DNA of 64,000 nucleotides from Stomoxys calcitrans (GCF_963082655.1 NC_081553.1:23002697-23066696); one strand, 5' to 3'. Positions 22,016 to 34,178 are shown, counted from the stretch's first letter. Program-made: numbers and translations. Notes: generated by a model not told the origin, from the letters alone.

Positions 22016-23137
22016 AGCCTCTAGAGGGCGCAATTCTTATCCGATTGGAATGAAATTTTGAACGACGTTTTTATTATGATAGCCAACAACTGTGTCTTGT
22101 ATGGTTCAAATCGGTCCGTAATGTGATACAGCTGGCATATAAACCGATCTTGGGTCTTGATTTCTTGACCTTCTAGAGGGCGCATTTCTTATCCAATTGG
22201 AATGAAATTTCGCAAAAAGTGTTTTAATATGACTTCCAAAAGTTGTGCCAAATATGGTCTTAATTGGTTCTTAACTGGATATAGCTGTCATATAAACCGA
22301 TCTGGGGACTTAACTTCTTGGGCTTCTATAGGGCGCAATTGCTCTTCGATTTGGCTGAAATTTTGCATGAGGTATTTTACTATGACTTTCAACAACTGTG
22401 CCATGTGATATAACCGCCATATAATCCGATGTGCGATCTTGACCGGATATGCTAACCTCAGAGGTTAGCATGTCCGCCTATGACGCTGAACGCCTAGGTT
22501 CGAATCCCATCAGAAAAAATTTTCAGTGGTGGTTTTCCCCTCCTAATGCTGGCAACATTTGTGAGGTACTATGCCATGTAAAACTTCTCTCCAAAGAGGT
22601 GTCGCACTGCGGCACGCCGTTCGGACTCGGCTATAAAAGGGAGGCCCCTCATCATTGAGCTTAAACTTTAATCGGACTGCACTCATTGATATGTGAGAAG
22701 TTCCTTGTTCCTTAGTGGAATGTTCATGGGCAAAATTTGCATTTGCGATCTTGACTTCTTGAGCCTGTAGAGGTCGCAATTATCATCTGATTTGTCTGAA
22801 ATTTTTATTATGGTCGTGTTTATTATGGTCTGAATCGGTCTATAGCCTGATACAGCTCCCATATAAATCGATCTCTCTATTTTACTTCTTGAGCCCCCAA
22901 AGGGTGCAATTCTTATTCGCATAGGCTGACATTTTACACAGGTCTCCAACATATACTTTAATTGTGGTCCAAACCTGACCACATCTTGATATCACTCTAA
23001 CAGCAGAGCAAATCTTTCCTTTATCCTTTTTTTTTTTGCCTTAGAAGAGAAGACGGGAAAAGAACTCGACAAATGCGATTCATGGTGGTGGGTATATAAG
23101 ATTCGGCCCGGCCGAACTTAGCACGCTTTTACTTGTT
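22016..23137 (-). repeat. type B DINE-1/mini-me-like half element, oppositely oriented, ending in a head box
   Basis: Type B modules in reverse orientation (CTCTAGAGGGCGCAATTCTTATCCGATT, ATAAACCGATCTTGGG) are interrupted by a SINE at 22444-22743. They run to GGTGGTGGGTATATAAGATTC and the head palindrome TTCGGCC/GGCCGAA at 23103-23117, ending GCACGCTTTTACTTGTT. Tail and (GTCY)n are absent. Confidence 0.65.
22444..22743 (+). mobile_element. tRNA-derived SINE with 12-bp target duplication
   Basis: TGCGATCTTGAC occurs at 22432-22443 and 22744-22755 and splits a type B module exactly. Inside is a tRNA-like head with box B GGTTCGAATCC (22498-22508). The body is shared with the SINEs at 32190, 52117 and 56619 ('cggcacgccgttcggactcggctataaaa', 'ttcatgggcaaa'). 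The 5' end is unusual: GCTAACCTCAGAGGTTAGC forms a perfect 9-bp hairpin where the other copies have an A box. Confidence 0.85.
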
Positions 23138-24974
23138 TGATATCGGAAGGAGGGCGGACCCTTCCCCTTACCTCAAAAGTAAGGCAGAAAAATTAAAGCA
23201 GACCAATCGGTACAAAATGGGACTCAAATGAAAGGTATTGAGAAGTAGAGTACGAATTTCATATTAAAAATTGGGTCCAAGTAACTGGGGGCCGCCCCAA
23301 CCCCAAAACCCCCTAAAATAAGTTTTTTGAACGATCATGACAATATGGGACTCAAATGAAAGCCTTTCGAGAGTAGATAGCGAATATGGTCAGGAAGAAG
23401 AAATAGGCTTTATAATTTGTAGATTTCGTAAGGGGCGGACTCTCCCCCGTTACCCAAAAACACCACCCAAAATCAAAAGTGGATCGATCGGGACAATATG
23501 GATATCGAATGAAAGGTATTGAAGAGTAGAATACGAATATGGTATTATTGTATTGAAGTGTAGAATACGAATATGGTAATTTGGGTCAAAGTACCCATCG
23601 GGCCGCCCCAACCCCAAAATTCTCCCCAAACAGACATATTGAACGTTCATGTCAATATGGGCCTCAAATGAAAGGTATTCGGGAGTAGATTACAAATCTG
23701 GAATACAAAATCAAATCGAAGTATATGGGGTCAACTTACCTCCCAAAAACGCCTTAAATGGGCATATGACCCATTTAAGGACCCTTACCCCAACAATACC
23801 ATCCAAAACCAAAAGTGAACCGATGGGCACAATATGGGTATCAAATGAATGGTATTGGAGACCAGAAAACGAGTATGGTATAAAAATTTGGGTCCAAGTA
23901 CCCAGCGGGGCCACCCGCAACCCCAAAACTTCTCTACACAGATATATTTGAAGTTAATGTCAATGTGGGACTCAAATGAAAGGTATATGGCATAAAAAAT
24001 TAGGTCCAAGAAATTGGAGGTCGCCTCACCCCCAAATCGGCATATTAGCCGACCGTGTCTCTATGGGACTCAAATGAAAAGTATTTGGGAGTAGATAACG
24101 AATATGACGTTAAAATTTATGTTCAAGTCTACGTGGCGCTTTTCCTTCCAAAAATAAGTCAAATAGGTTAATTGACCCATTATGACAATATGTGACTGAA
24201 ATGAAAGATATTTGAAGGTAGAAAACGAATTTGATAGAATCAAAACGGCTGAACCGATTTTGGAGCCAATGTTTGGGAATACACCCTAAAGCACCTCCCA
24301 AAAATGAACTTCATTTCCGATAATGGCAATATGGAGCTCAAATTAACGGTATTTGAGAGTAATGAACAAATTTGATATCTATTTTCAGGGCAAAGTGCCC
24401 GTGGCCGCCTTAAGCTCCTCCAAAACACCCTCAAAACAATTCACATTTACTGACCATGGCAATATGGGACTCACATTAAATGGATTTGGGAGTGCAGTGC
24501 GAATTTGATAGCCATATTTGAGTCGAGTGTCATCCCTCCCCTAAAAAGCATTCCTCATTACCCTAATTTATATAATCTCGGAGATTGGTAATGCGATTCG
24601 TTCGAAATTTTTTTTTTTTGCGCTCTCATAGTCAAAACAAAACATGTCTGCTATTGTTGGGGTCGGGTGCCATGTGGTTGGGCAACTGCCCCACCTGCAA
24701 ACACCTCCCCATTATATAAAAGTTCTTTGATGGTTAAATTGATTGATTTTCGGGAAATTGATACTCATTTTCGGGACAAATTCCACCCCATCCTCAAACA
24801 GAATTTATTTACCGATCATGCCACTATGCGGCTCATATGAAATGTACTTGAAAGGTTAGCTTATATTTACATTTAGTACCAAGTGTCTCTCTAAACCGGA
24901 AATATTTACCAACACTATAATATTGGACTCAAAATAAATGTATTTGAGACTGGAGTAAAAATTTACCCAGTAAC
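23138..24974. repeat. separate degenerate tandem repeat family, ~130-170 bp period
   Basis: About ten units share ATGGGACTCAAATGAAAGGTATT, then AGTAGA..ACGAATATGG and GGGTCCAAGTACC..GGCCGCCCCAACCCC. Starts are near 23218, 23347, 23498, 23661, 23836, 23966, 24064, 24195, 24330 and 24470; units past 24600 are poorer. They do not carry the GATCGGTCTATATGG block of types A-C. The frames inside them are translations of the repeat. Origin unknown. Confidence 0.65.
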
Positions 24975-25165
24975 CGAGAAGGGGCACACTTCTCATACAT
25001 TAATGAAAGCTCTCCGATTCAAGTTTAAACTCAATGATAAGGGACTTTTTTTTATAGCCGAGCCAGCATTAAGGGAAGATCACCACCGATTTAAATTTTG
25101 TTCGACGTTATCGCAGGCGTTCAGCGTTATAGATGGACATGGGCTACAGTGGTACGAATTCGATG
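24975..25165 (-). mobile_element. decayed, internally deleted SINE remnant
   Basis: On the minus strand it shows 'cactgtagcccatgtcc..ataacgctgaacgcctg', then 'ggctcggctataaaaaaaagtcccttatcattgagtttaaactt', the same order as the SINE at 32190-32510 with the middle missing and box B lost. Confidence 0.55.
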
Positions 25166-25394
25166 TACACATTCAGGGCAAAGTGTCCCAACCCTAAAAA
25201 GATCTTAGAAAGTTATAGAATGCGCAGCGTAGCGGGCCCGTTTCGGCTAGTCTTAAATAAAATCCTAATCCGCGTCTCTCGATTTGAAAATGTATATATC
25301 CGTCCTTGCCAAAAGACTAAATGCCAAAAGGAATAGCTTTTCCCAAGTCGAGGGGCGCGGATTATGGGTTAATTTTAGATCCATGGTTTCTTCG

Positions 25395-25638
25395 GATATA
25401 CAGGGTGGCTGATGAATATTGCTACAATGATGAATATTGCTACATTTTTTTTTCGGTGTATGGAATACATTTTTCTTTTATTCATGTTAAATTAAATTAT
25501 TAAATTAATTATTAAATTATTATTAATTAAATTAATTAATTAATTAATTAAATTAATTATTAAATTATTATTATTAAATAGAAAAAAAGTTATTACATTT
25601 TTTTTTGGTAGCGGCTTTCATCAGCCACCCTGTATATC
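25395..25638. mobile_element. MITE with 22-bp perfect terminal inverted repeats
   Basis: 25395-25416 and 25617-25638 are exact inverted repeats containing ACAGGGTGGCTGATGAA. The TA/TATA at the ends would serve as a TA target site. The interior is almost pure A/T with ATTAAT tandem runs (25490-25580), and a short direct duplication of GATGAATATTGCTAC lies at 25411-25440. There is no coding capacity, so it is non-autonomous. Confidence 0.75.
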
Positions 25639-26403
25639 TCAGAATTTTATGTAGATTAAGGTTTTGCTATACGATTGTCATCTATACTAATCAACCCGCC
25701 CTAATAAATATACTTTACGGGGTCTTAAACGAATATTTCGAGGCGATACGATATAAACCACAATTCCTAGTCTGACTTAACTAACCAAATGCTCGATTTT
25801 GTTTTCATGGTTTCTTGGGAAAAAATCTTAGAATTTTTCCTCAATTACGATTTGAACAAACTCCACCCTTATGTAAGTCTTGACATCATAAACTCTTCTA
25901 TACACTGCAGAACCTTCCCTTACATTGCAATACGTTACTTAACCTCGAGTTACGTAAAGTTTCGGTTTAAAATGTCTTCAATATGATGATTTTCCCACAA
26001 ATATTCTTTTTGAAAACATATGTTTTTACAAACGATAGCTTATGTAAACCAACATGCTAGCATATTTCAAGCAAAATTTTTGCTTTGATTATAACGTAAT
26101 GTAACAACAGTTTTCGTTACGCTACATTAAGTTACCTCACGTCACTTTGCGTCATTACGTTGTCTTAAGTTATAAAATGTTACAAAACTCCAATGAAATA
26201 TTGCTGTATAATCCGATGTTAATGTTCAGAACTGTTGTATCCACAAATTTAATCCGATTGTTTACAAAATTTTACATGAGTTGCCTTAGATAAAGCTTCC
26301 ATGTTTCAATTGAGTCCATTATATAGAACTGCAGCCAACAATAAATTACATTACACATAATGCCTACCGAAGTGGATTTAAATGTTAACATAATGCCATA
26401 GCA
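25639..26403. other. no gene seen
   Basis: AT-rich sequence. It contains 'ttacgggg tcttaaacgaatatttcgagg' near 25717-25742, a stray piece of the dispersed element's tail. Nothing coding is recognisable. Confidence 0.4.
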
Positions 26404-28346
26404 TTTTTATATACTCCACCATAGGATAGCGGTATACTAATTTCTTTATTCTGTTTGTTACACCTCGAAATATGCGGCTGAGACCCCATAACGAATATAT
26501 GTTCCTGATCGTCATGTCATTTTAAGTCGATGTAGCCATGTCCGTCCGTCCATTCGTTCGTTCGTCCGTCCGTCTGTCTGTTGAAAGCACGCTAATTTTC
26601 GAAGCAGTAAAGCTAGCCGCTTGAAATTTTGCCCAAATACTTTTTATTAGTGTAGGTCGGTTGGGATTGTAAATGGGCGAAATCGGCGCAATTCATGTCC
26701 GATTTTACTGAAATTTTGCACGTGGTGTTTTGGTATCAATTCCAACCACAGCGCTAAGTATGGTTCAAATCGGTCCATGTATTGATATAGCTGCCATATA
26801 CACCGATCTTGGGTCTTGACTTCTTGAGCCTCTAGAGGGTGCAATTCTCGTCCGATTTTAATGAAATTTTGCACGTAGTGGTTTGTTATCCCTTCCAACA
26901 ACTGTGCGTAGTATAGTTTAAATCGATCAATAATCTAATATAGCTGCCATATAAACCGATCTTGGGCCTTGACTTCTTGAGCCTCTAGAGGGCGCACTTC
27001 TTGTCTGATTTGACTGAAATTTTGCACGTAGTGGTTTGGTATCACTTCCAACAACTGTGTTTAGTATGCTTTAAATCGGTCCATAATCTAATACCTAAAC
27101 CTTAACCTAACCTAAACCTAACCTAAAACCTTGGGTCTTGACTTCTTGAGCCTCTAGAGGGCGCACGTCTTGTCCGATTTGACTGAAATTTTGCACGTAG
27201 TGTTTTGGTATCAATTGCAAAAAATATGTTAAATATGGATCAAATCGGTCCAAGTATTGATATAGCTGCCATATAAACCGATCTTGGATCTTGACTTCTT
27301 GAGCCTCTAGAGGGCGCAATTCTCATCCGATTTGGCTAAAATTTTGCATAAGGTGTTTTGGCATCATCTTCAAAAACTGTGATTAGTATGGTTTAAATCG
27401 GTCAATAATCTAATATAGCTGCCATATAATCCGATCTTGGGTCTTGACTTCTTGAGCCTCTAGAGGGCGCAATTATCGTCCGATTTAACTGAAATTTTGC
27501 ACGTGGTGGTTTGTTATCACTTCCACCAACTGTGCTAAGTATGGCGCAAATCGATTCAAAACCTGATATAGCTGTCATATAAACCGATCTTGGGTCTGGA
27601 CTTCTTGACTTTTTGAGCCTCTAGAGGGCGCAATTCTCATCCGATTTGGCTGAAATTTTGCACGTGGTGTTTTGGTATCATCTTCAAAAACTGTGATTAG
27701 TATGGTTTAAATCGGTCAATAATCTAATATAGCTGCCATATAATCCGATCTTGGGTCTTGACTTCTTGAGCCTCTAGAGGGCGCAATTATCGTCCGATTT
27801 AACTGAAATTTTGCACGTGGTGGTTTGTTATCACTTCCACCAACTGTGCTAAGTATGGCGCAAATTAGTTCATAATTTGATATAGCTGCCATATATACCG
27901 ATCTTATGTCTTGACTTCTTGAGCCTCTAGAGGGCGCAATTACCATCCGATTTGACTGAAATTTGGCATAAGGTGTTTTGTTATGACTTCCAATAACTGT
28001 GCTAAGTATGGCGCAAATCGATTCAAAACCTGATATAGCTGCCATAAAAACCGATCTTGGATCTTGACTTCTTGAGCCTCTAGAGGCCCCTATTCTCTTC
28101 CGATTTGGCAGAACAAATCTACAAGGGCTTCTCTAATGACCTTCAACATACGTGTCTAATATGGTCCCAATCGATCAATAGCTTGATACTGCTCCCATAT
28201 GAACCGATCTCCCGATTTTGCTTCTTAAGCCCCTACAAGGCTCAATTCTTATCCGAATGAACTGAAATGTTATACAATGACTTCTACAATGGTCCAGAGG
28301 GTAAATAAGATTCGGCTCGGCCGAACTTAGCACGCTCTTACTTGTT
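26404..28346 (-). mobile_element. complete type B DINE-1/mini-me-like element, tail-first
   Basis: The tail begins ATACTCCACCATAGG, with CACCTCGAAATATGCG, 'ttcctgatcgtcatgtcattttaagtcgatgtagccatg' and a (GTCC/GTTC)n tract at 26541-26580. About ten type B modules follow (ATAGCTGCCATATAAACCGATCTTGGG, GAGCCTCTAGAGGGCGCAATT). The head is AGAGGGTAAATAAGATTCGG, an imperfect palindrome at 28313-28326, then GCACGCTCTTACTTGTT. A 314-bp two-module segment (from 27377 and from 27691) is duplicated in tandem. Confidence 0.75.
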
Positions 28347-29147
28347 TTCCATAAAATTGTCAATGACCTTTCTTGTGTGTGTGTGTGTGTGTAAAGCCAT
28401 TTAAATAATTTGATTTACAAAGATATTAACATTTGCCATTACCAACGCCTACATACAGCCAAAATACATAACGAGAGCTTAATAATAGTAATTTTATCAC
28501 TTCCGCCTGAGATACTTACAGCATATACATCATAAATAGCAAAGAAACCTCAGCAACAACAAACCACCTAAGTCAAATTTTCATAACTCCCAGCATAAAA
28601 TTAATGCAAATTGTATGTAGGTAAATATGAAGGAAAATGGAGCGTATGATTAATTTTAATATAAATTTGCAATCACAAAATATGAATAAAATTGTTATTC
28701 TTAACAATGTAATTGAAAAATTATTATTTAGCAATTTTACATTATTATTGGTGCAAGAGTTCATTAGACCACACCATCAATCTGTCATAATTAATGAGTT
28801 ATTGTTATTAAATTAAATTTCCTGAACTGTGTAGTTATCACATATGGTTTGCATTAACATTTGTTCATAATTTATTAGCCATTGGCAACAATTGAAATGT
28901 GTAAATTAGTATGTTAATGAAAATTAATGATAATTTTTATATGAATTTAGCAACACTTGTCTTAGTAGGTATTTCCATAACATGAGATGTGTGGGTATAG
29001 AGGGAGTGATTTACATTGAACACCTGGTGATGAAAATCAAGCAAAAACGGAAGAGAAAATCCATTACATAATAGTTATTAATAGTAAGAAGGAAGTGATG
29101 CATATGTTAAAACTCTCCTTCACAGGAGGGGGGGTTTTCTAGTATGG
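28347..29147. other. no gene seen; short GT microsatellite
   Basis: A (GT)9-10 run lies at 28374-28392. The rest is very AT-rich with TAATTA-type words and no coding signal. Confidence 0.45.
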
Positions 29148-30570
29148 AACAAGTAAAAGCGTGCTTAGTTCGACCGGGCCAAATCCTTGGAACCCACCAC
29201 CATGGATTCTGCTAAAAATTTATACAAACTAAATTTAGTTGAAGAGCATAATTCTATTCTACATACCAAACTTCTGTCAATTCTGTAAAAATTAAAGCTT
29301 CTAGGAAACAAACAATGATAATCGAGAGACCGGTTCATATGGGAGCTATATCAAGTTATAGACTGATTCGGACCGTACTTGACACCGTTGTTGGTAGCCA
29401 TAACAGAACACCGCATGTCAAATTCTGTCAAATCGTACAAAAATTGCGTCGACTAAGGGCTTAAGAAGTAAAACCGGGAGATTGGTTTCTATGGGAGCTA
29501 TATCAGGTTTTCGACCGATTTGAAGCGTACTTAACGCAATTGTCGGAATTCATAAGAGAACACTGTGTGCGAAATATCAGCCAAATCGGACGAAATTTGT
29601 GGCTTCCAGCGCCTCAAGAAGTCAAATCGGAAGATCGGCTTATGTGGGAGCTATATCAGGTTATAGACCGATTTGGACCGTATTGGATAAAGTTGTTGGA
29701 AGTCTTCACAGAACACCGCAGGCAAAATATCAGCCAAGTCAGACAAAAATTGTGGCTTGTAAGGGTTGAAGAAGCCAAATCGGGAGATCGGCTTATATGG
29801 GAGCTATATCAGGTTATAGAGCGATTTGAACCGTACTTGACACAGTTGTTGGAAGTCATAAGGGAACACTGGGTGCTAAATCTCAGCCAAATCGGATGAA
29901 ATTTGTGGCTTCCAAGGGCTCAACAAGTCAAATCGGGAGCTATATCAGGTAATAAACCGATTTGAACCGTACTTCCCACAGATGTTGGAAGTCATAACGA
30001 ATTTTGTGGCTTCCAGGGGCTCAAGAAGTCAAATCGAGAGATCGGTTTATATGAGAGCTTTATCAGGTTATAGACTGTTTTGGACCGTATTAGACGTAGT
30101 TGTTGGAAGTCATTAGAGAACACTGTGTGCGAAATATCAGCCAAATCGGACGAAATTTGTGGTTTCCAGGGGCTCAAGAAGTCAAATCGGGAGATTGGTT
30201 TATATGGGAGCTATATCAGGTTATAGACTGATTTGGACCGTATTGGATACAGTTGTTGGAAGTCATCACAAAACACCGCATGCAAAATATCAGCCAAATT
30301 GAACGACATTTGTGGCTTCAAAAAGTCAAATCGGGTGCTTTAACAGGTAATAAACCGATTTGGACCGTACTTCCCACAGATGTTGGAAGTCATAACGAAT
30401 TTTGTGGCTTCCAGGGGCTCAAGAAGTCAAACCTGTAGATCGGTTCATATGGTAACTATATCAGATAATAAACCGATTTGGACCGTACTTGACGCAGATG
30501 TTGGAAGTCATAACGAAATTTGTGGCTTCTAGGGGCTCAAGAAGTCCATCCGGAGATTGGTTTATACGGG
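29148..30570 (+). repeat. type B-like DINE-1/mini-me-like element, head present, tail absent
   Basis: It starts AACAAGTAAAAGCGTGC, with a mutated head palindrome (TTCGACCGGGCCAA, 29169-29182) and ACCCACCACCATGG. Modules of about 140-160 bp (GATCGGTTTATATGGGAGCTATATCAGG, ATTTGTGGCTTCCAGGGGCTCAAGAAG) run to 30570. A transposase-derived fragment follows where the tail should be. Confidence 0.7.
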
Positions 30571-31137
30571 AGATTGGTCACTGTAGCTCTCACCATTCAA
30601 CGTTACGTTGCGATTCGCATCATATTTGAAAAAGTGCGGTCCAATGATGCCACCAGTCCATAAACTGCACTAAACTGTGACTTTTTCTGGATGCATTGGT
30701 AGCTCTTGCAATCGACATTTCTGTTTATCATCTCACTGTACCGCTCACCATTCAACGTTAGGTAGCGATTCGCATCATATTTGAAGAAGTGCGGTCCAAT
30801 GATGCCACCAGCCCATAAACCTCACCAAACTATGACTTTTTCTGGATGCATTGGTAGCTCTTGCAATCGACATTTCTGCTTATCATCTCACTGTAGCAAT
30901 CACCGTTCAGTTACATTACAATTCTCATCATATTTGAAGAAGTACGGTCCAATGATGCCACCAGCCCATAAACTCTTGCAATCGACATTTCTGCTTATTT
31001 ACGTACCCATTGGGCCAAAAATGAGCTTCGTCGTAAAATGGAAGAAGCGGGCGATGAACTTTCTTAACAGAGCAAGCATTTTGATAATTAAATTCAATAA
31101 TTTTCAAGCGTTGTTTGTTTGTAAGACGATCCATGAT
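30571..31137 (-). pseudogene. internally deleted transposase fragment with a triplicated internal segment
   Basis: From 31134 leftwards the minus strand reads 'MDRLTNKQRLKIIEF', a helix-turn-helix-like start (DUF4817-type). It continues to 'LLPFY' joined directly to 'DEAHFWPNGYVNKQKCRL', and then 'ELPMHPEKV..W.GLWAGGIIGP.FFK.DANR..T.NGERYSEMI'. This last segment is present three times in tandem: TCTTGCAATCGACATTTC recurs at 30714, 30859 and 30974 (offsets 145 and 115 bp, the last copy carrying a deletion). Stops and frame changes are frequent. It belongs to a Tc1/mariner-like transposase family common in arthropods, judged from these motifs. The same LLPFY-DE junction is seen at 41221-41660. 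Confidence 0.75.
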
Positions 31138-31249
31138 TAAATTTTAGACAAAACTGAAGATGTTTCATAGTAAAACATAACACCAAAAGTGCGTGAGCTG
31201 TTAAACCAGTGTTGCCAAATGATAATAGTTTAAAAAATCACCCTTTTGA

Positions 31250-32690
31250 AGGGCTATTTCGAACAATAAGTTTATATAGCCCTTACATAGACCGATTTCC
31301 ACCGATTGTAGGTCTTAGGTCCATTACAGCCCCATTTATTGCTTGATTTCGCTGAAATTTGGTACAACAGAATCTATTTCGACCCTTGAAATCCGTATCG
31401 AATATAGTCCAGATTGGGCAATATCTTAATAAAGCCCCCAGATAGACCCATCTCCCGATTTAAATTTTAAAGCCCCTAGGAGACGCATTTGATACCCGAT
31501 TTTGTGAAATTTGGTACAGTGAGTTGCCTAAGGACCCGCGACATTCTTGTTGAACACGTTTCAAATCGAAAAATGTCTCGATGTATCCCCATATGGACCC
31601 ATCTCCCGATTTGAGATCTAAGGCTCATAGAAGCCGCACTTATTACCCGATTTCGCTGAAATTTGGCACAGTGAGTTGTCTTAAGGCCATTCTAGTCGAG
31701 TATGGACCAAGGCGGACAATGTCTCGATATACTTCCCATGTGGACCGATATCCCGAAACAAGGATTTAGGCCCATAGAAGCCGTATTTGTTCTCAATTTT
31801 GCTGAAATTTGGCACAGTAAGATATCTTGGGAGACTTGATATCCCTATCCCCTTATTAACCAATTTCGCTGAAATTTGTCACAGTGTGTTGTCCTGGGAG
31901 CCTCGAAATCTGTATTGAGCATCGGGCAATATCTTGATGTGACCCTTAATAGACCGATCTCCAAGTTTAAGGTCTAAAGCCCATAGATGCAGTATTTATT
32001 ACCCGATTTTGCTGAAATTTGGCACAGTCAGTTGTCTCAAAACCTCTTACATTCTTGACAAATATGATTCAGTTACGGCAATATCTTGATATAGCTATCG
32101 GATCGACCTTTCTCCAGATTCAAAGTCTAAGGCCCATAGAAGCTGCATTTACTTCCCGATATTGCTGAAATTTGGCACGGTGAGTGAGCGAGCCCACCGT
32201 AGCGCAGAGCTTAGCATGTCCGCCTATGACGCTGAAAGCCTGGGTTCGAATCCTGACAGGACCCACGAAAAATTTTTCAGCGGTGGTTAACCCCCTTTTA
32301 ATGCTGGCGACATTTGTTAGGTATTTTGCTGTGTAAAAACTTTTCCCCAAAGAAGTGTCGCTCGCTGACACTCACCGGCACGCCGTTTGGACTCGGCTAT
32401 AAAAAGGAGGTCCCTTATCATTGAGCTTAAACTTGAATCGGACGGCGCTCATTGATTTGTGAGAAGTTTGCCCCAGTTTCTTAAGGGAATATTCATGGGC
32501 AAACTTGCATGACTTTCCTTAGGACCATCGATATCCGAATGGTCCAGATTGGGCAATATCTTGCATAGCCCCAAGATAGACTGTCCTCTCAATCTTAGTT
32601 CTTATGCCCTTAGAAACCCTTGAAATCCGTATCGAATATGGTCCAGTCGGGGCAATATCTTGTGCCCTTAGAATCCGATTTTGTTGAAAT
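31250..32690 (-). repeat. type A-like array, tail-first, no head or tail
   Basis: Diverged type A modules in reverse orientation (ATAGACCGATCTCC, AAGGCCCATAGAAGC, TTATTACCCGATTTTGCTGAAATTTGGCACAGTGAGTTG) repeat about every 150 bp. A SINE is inserted at 32190-32510, and the same array continues after it. Confidence 0.65.
32190..32510 (+). mobile_element. tRNA-derived SINE
   Basis: The head has an A-box-like TAGCGCAGAGC (32200-32210) and box B GGTTCGAATCC (32252-32262). The body contains CGGCACGCCGTTTGGACTCGGCTATAAAAAGG and ends in ATTCATGGGCAAACTTGCAT. It is the most typical copy in the window. It interrupts a type A module; the flanking duplication is short or decayed. Confidence 0.8.
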
Positions 32691-34178
32691 TTAAACTCAA
32701 TGACTTTTTACATGTTTTTTCTTCCTTCAAGCTTTTTTTACATTTTGTGAACATTTTTCTTCATATGCCATAAGAGCCTATTTATGGATCCATAAACAGA
32801 AATATTAAACTTAATTTATTTTAATTGACTTGAAATCATAAACAGTTCAATCCCCAAGGATTTCTTTGTTTTTTTGTCAAAAAGATGTGTAAATAATTGT
32901 TTTTAAAGTTTCGCCAACTATTTTCTCACCCTTGGCCATGCCAAAAGGACACTGTGCACCTGCACGATGGCTAAGCATTTGCGTCACTCAAAAATTTGAT
33001 GTTTAAGAAATTATGCTTTAGTCTCAGATGTTTGCGTTTATTAAGCCCAGCATTATACTTTGCAGTTATTACTTTTTCAAGTTTTTGGCCCAAGTTTTCG
33101 TTTAGACAAAAGAAAAAAACAAACAAAATTTGTTTAAGCCATCAGACTGTTTGCTACGGATGATCTCAAAGCACAACAGTTTGCTGGTAGATGGGCTCAT
33201 TGCAGCTTGGCCTAAGGGGAAACTTCATATAATACGGCCTGGTTTTTTGTTATTCTCTTGCTGCTGGTGCTGTCTGTCTTTCGCTTTATTTTTATATAAA
33301 TTGCGGTATTTTCACTCTTAATTAAAGCACATTACCAGCCCAAGCCAAGCGAGTGGCCCAAAAACCTCAAGTTGCCCCCCCCCCCCCTTTCTCCATCCAT
33401 GACAGGGCAACATAATAAATTGAGGAGGCTACAGCACAAACAGTCAGACAAACTTATGGCTCCTACCGCATAGGGGGAGACATGTATTCGAGCTGAAATG
33501 AGCTGCTACTCTTCAAGCTGAGAGACTACTGTGGCAAATTTCAATGTCTGTGTGGCATTGGCGGCTTTGGTGGTGGCCTCTAATGTAAACAGAATTTTCT
33601 TTGCTGGCTTTTTAATATATATTGTTAAGAAAATTTATGTTGTTGTAATGGCAACACAACAATAACAGCAAAAAAATATATCATCAATCTTTTTGTTTTT
33701 TGGTTTGCCTCCCACTTGTTTTTTTGTTTCTCTTCTTTTTGAAACGATGAGACTGCCTCCCCCAAAAAACTTGTTGGGTGTTATGTTATAAGCTTGCAAA
33801 TATCTGCAATTGTAGCCTTGGCTTCGGCATTAAAATTTCCAAAAATCCGGAACTCACACAACCTGGTGCCTCATGTCAACTTTGACAGTCTCCATAAATA
33901 GCACAAAATTAAATTTTTGCATAACTTCACATTCTAATAAATAAATAAAGTACTCTCGTCCTATGCTTGAGTAGGCGGTACAAAGGAGAAGCTTAGGGCT
34001 AAGAGAAAAATGTTCTCATATGTAAATGCCGACATCTCAAGGTGATGTATCATCTACAGTGGGGCCAACTACAAAATGAACGAAAAAGTAGTATTTGCTC
34101 GCAGAAGAAAATGTTACACAAACACAATAAGACACAAACGCTACCAATCGATATCATATTACGATTAATGTTACTGAA
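32691..34178. other. no gene seen; 13-C homopolymer
   Basis: A run of 13 C lies at 33375-33387. The rest is AT-rich sequence. The frame at 33130-33321 is short and has no recognisable domain. Confidence 0.4.

Noticed and set aside
23138..24974. Possible CRISPR-like or satellite array
   Set aside because: Units are long and diverged with no regular spacer/repeat alternation, and the genome is clearly eukaryotic.
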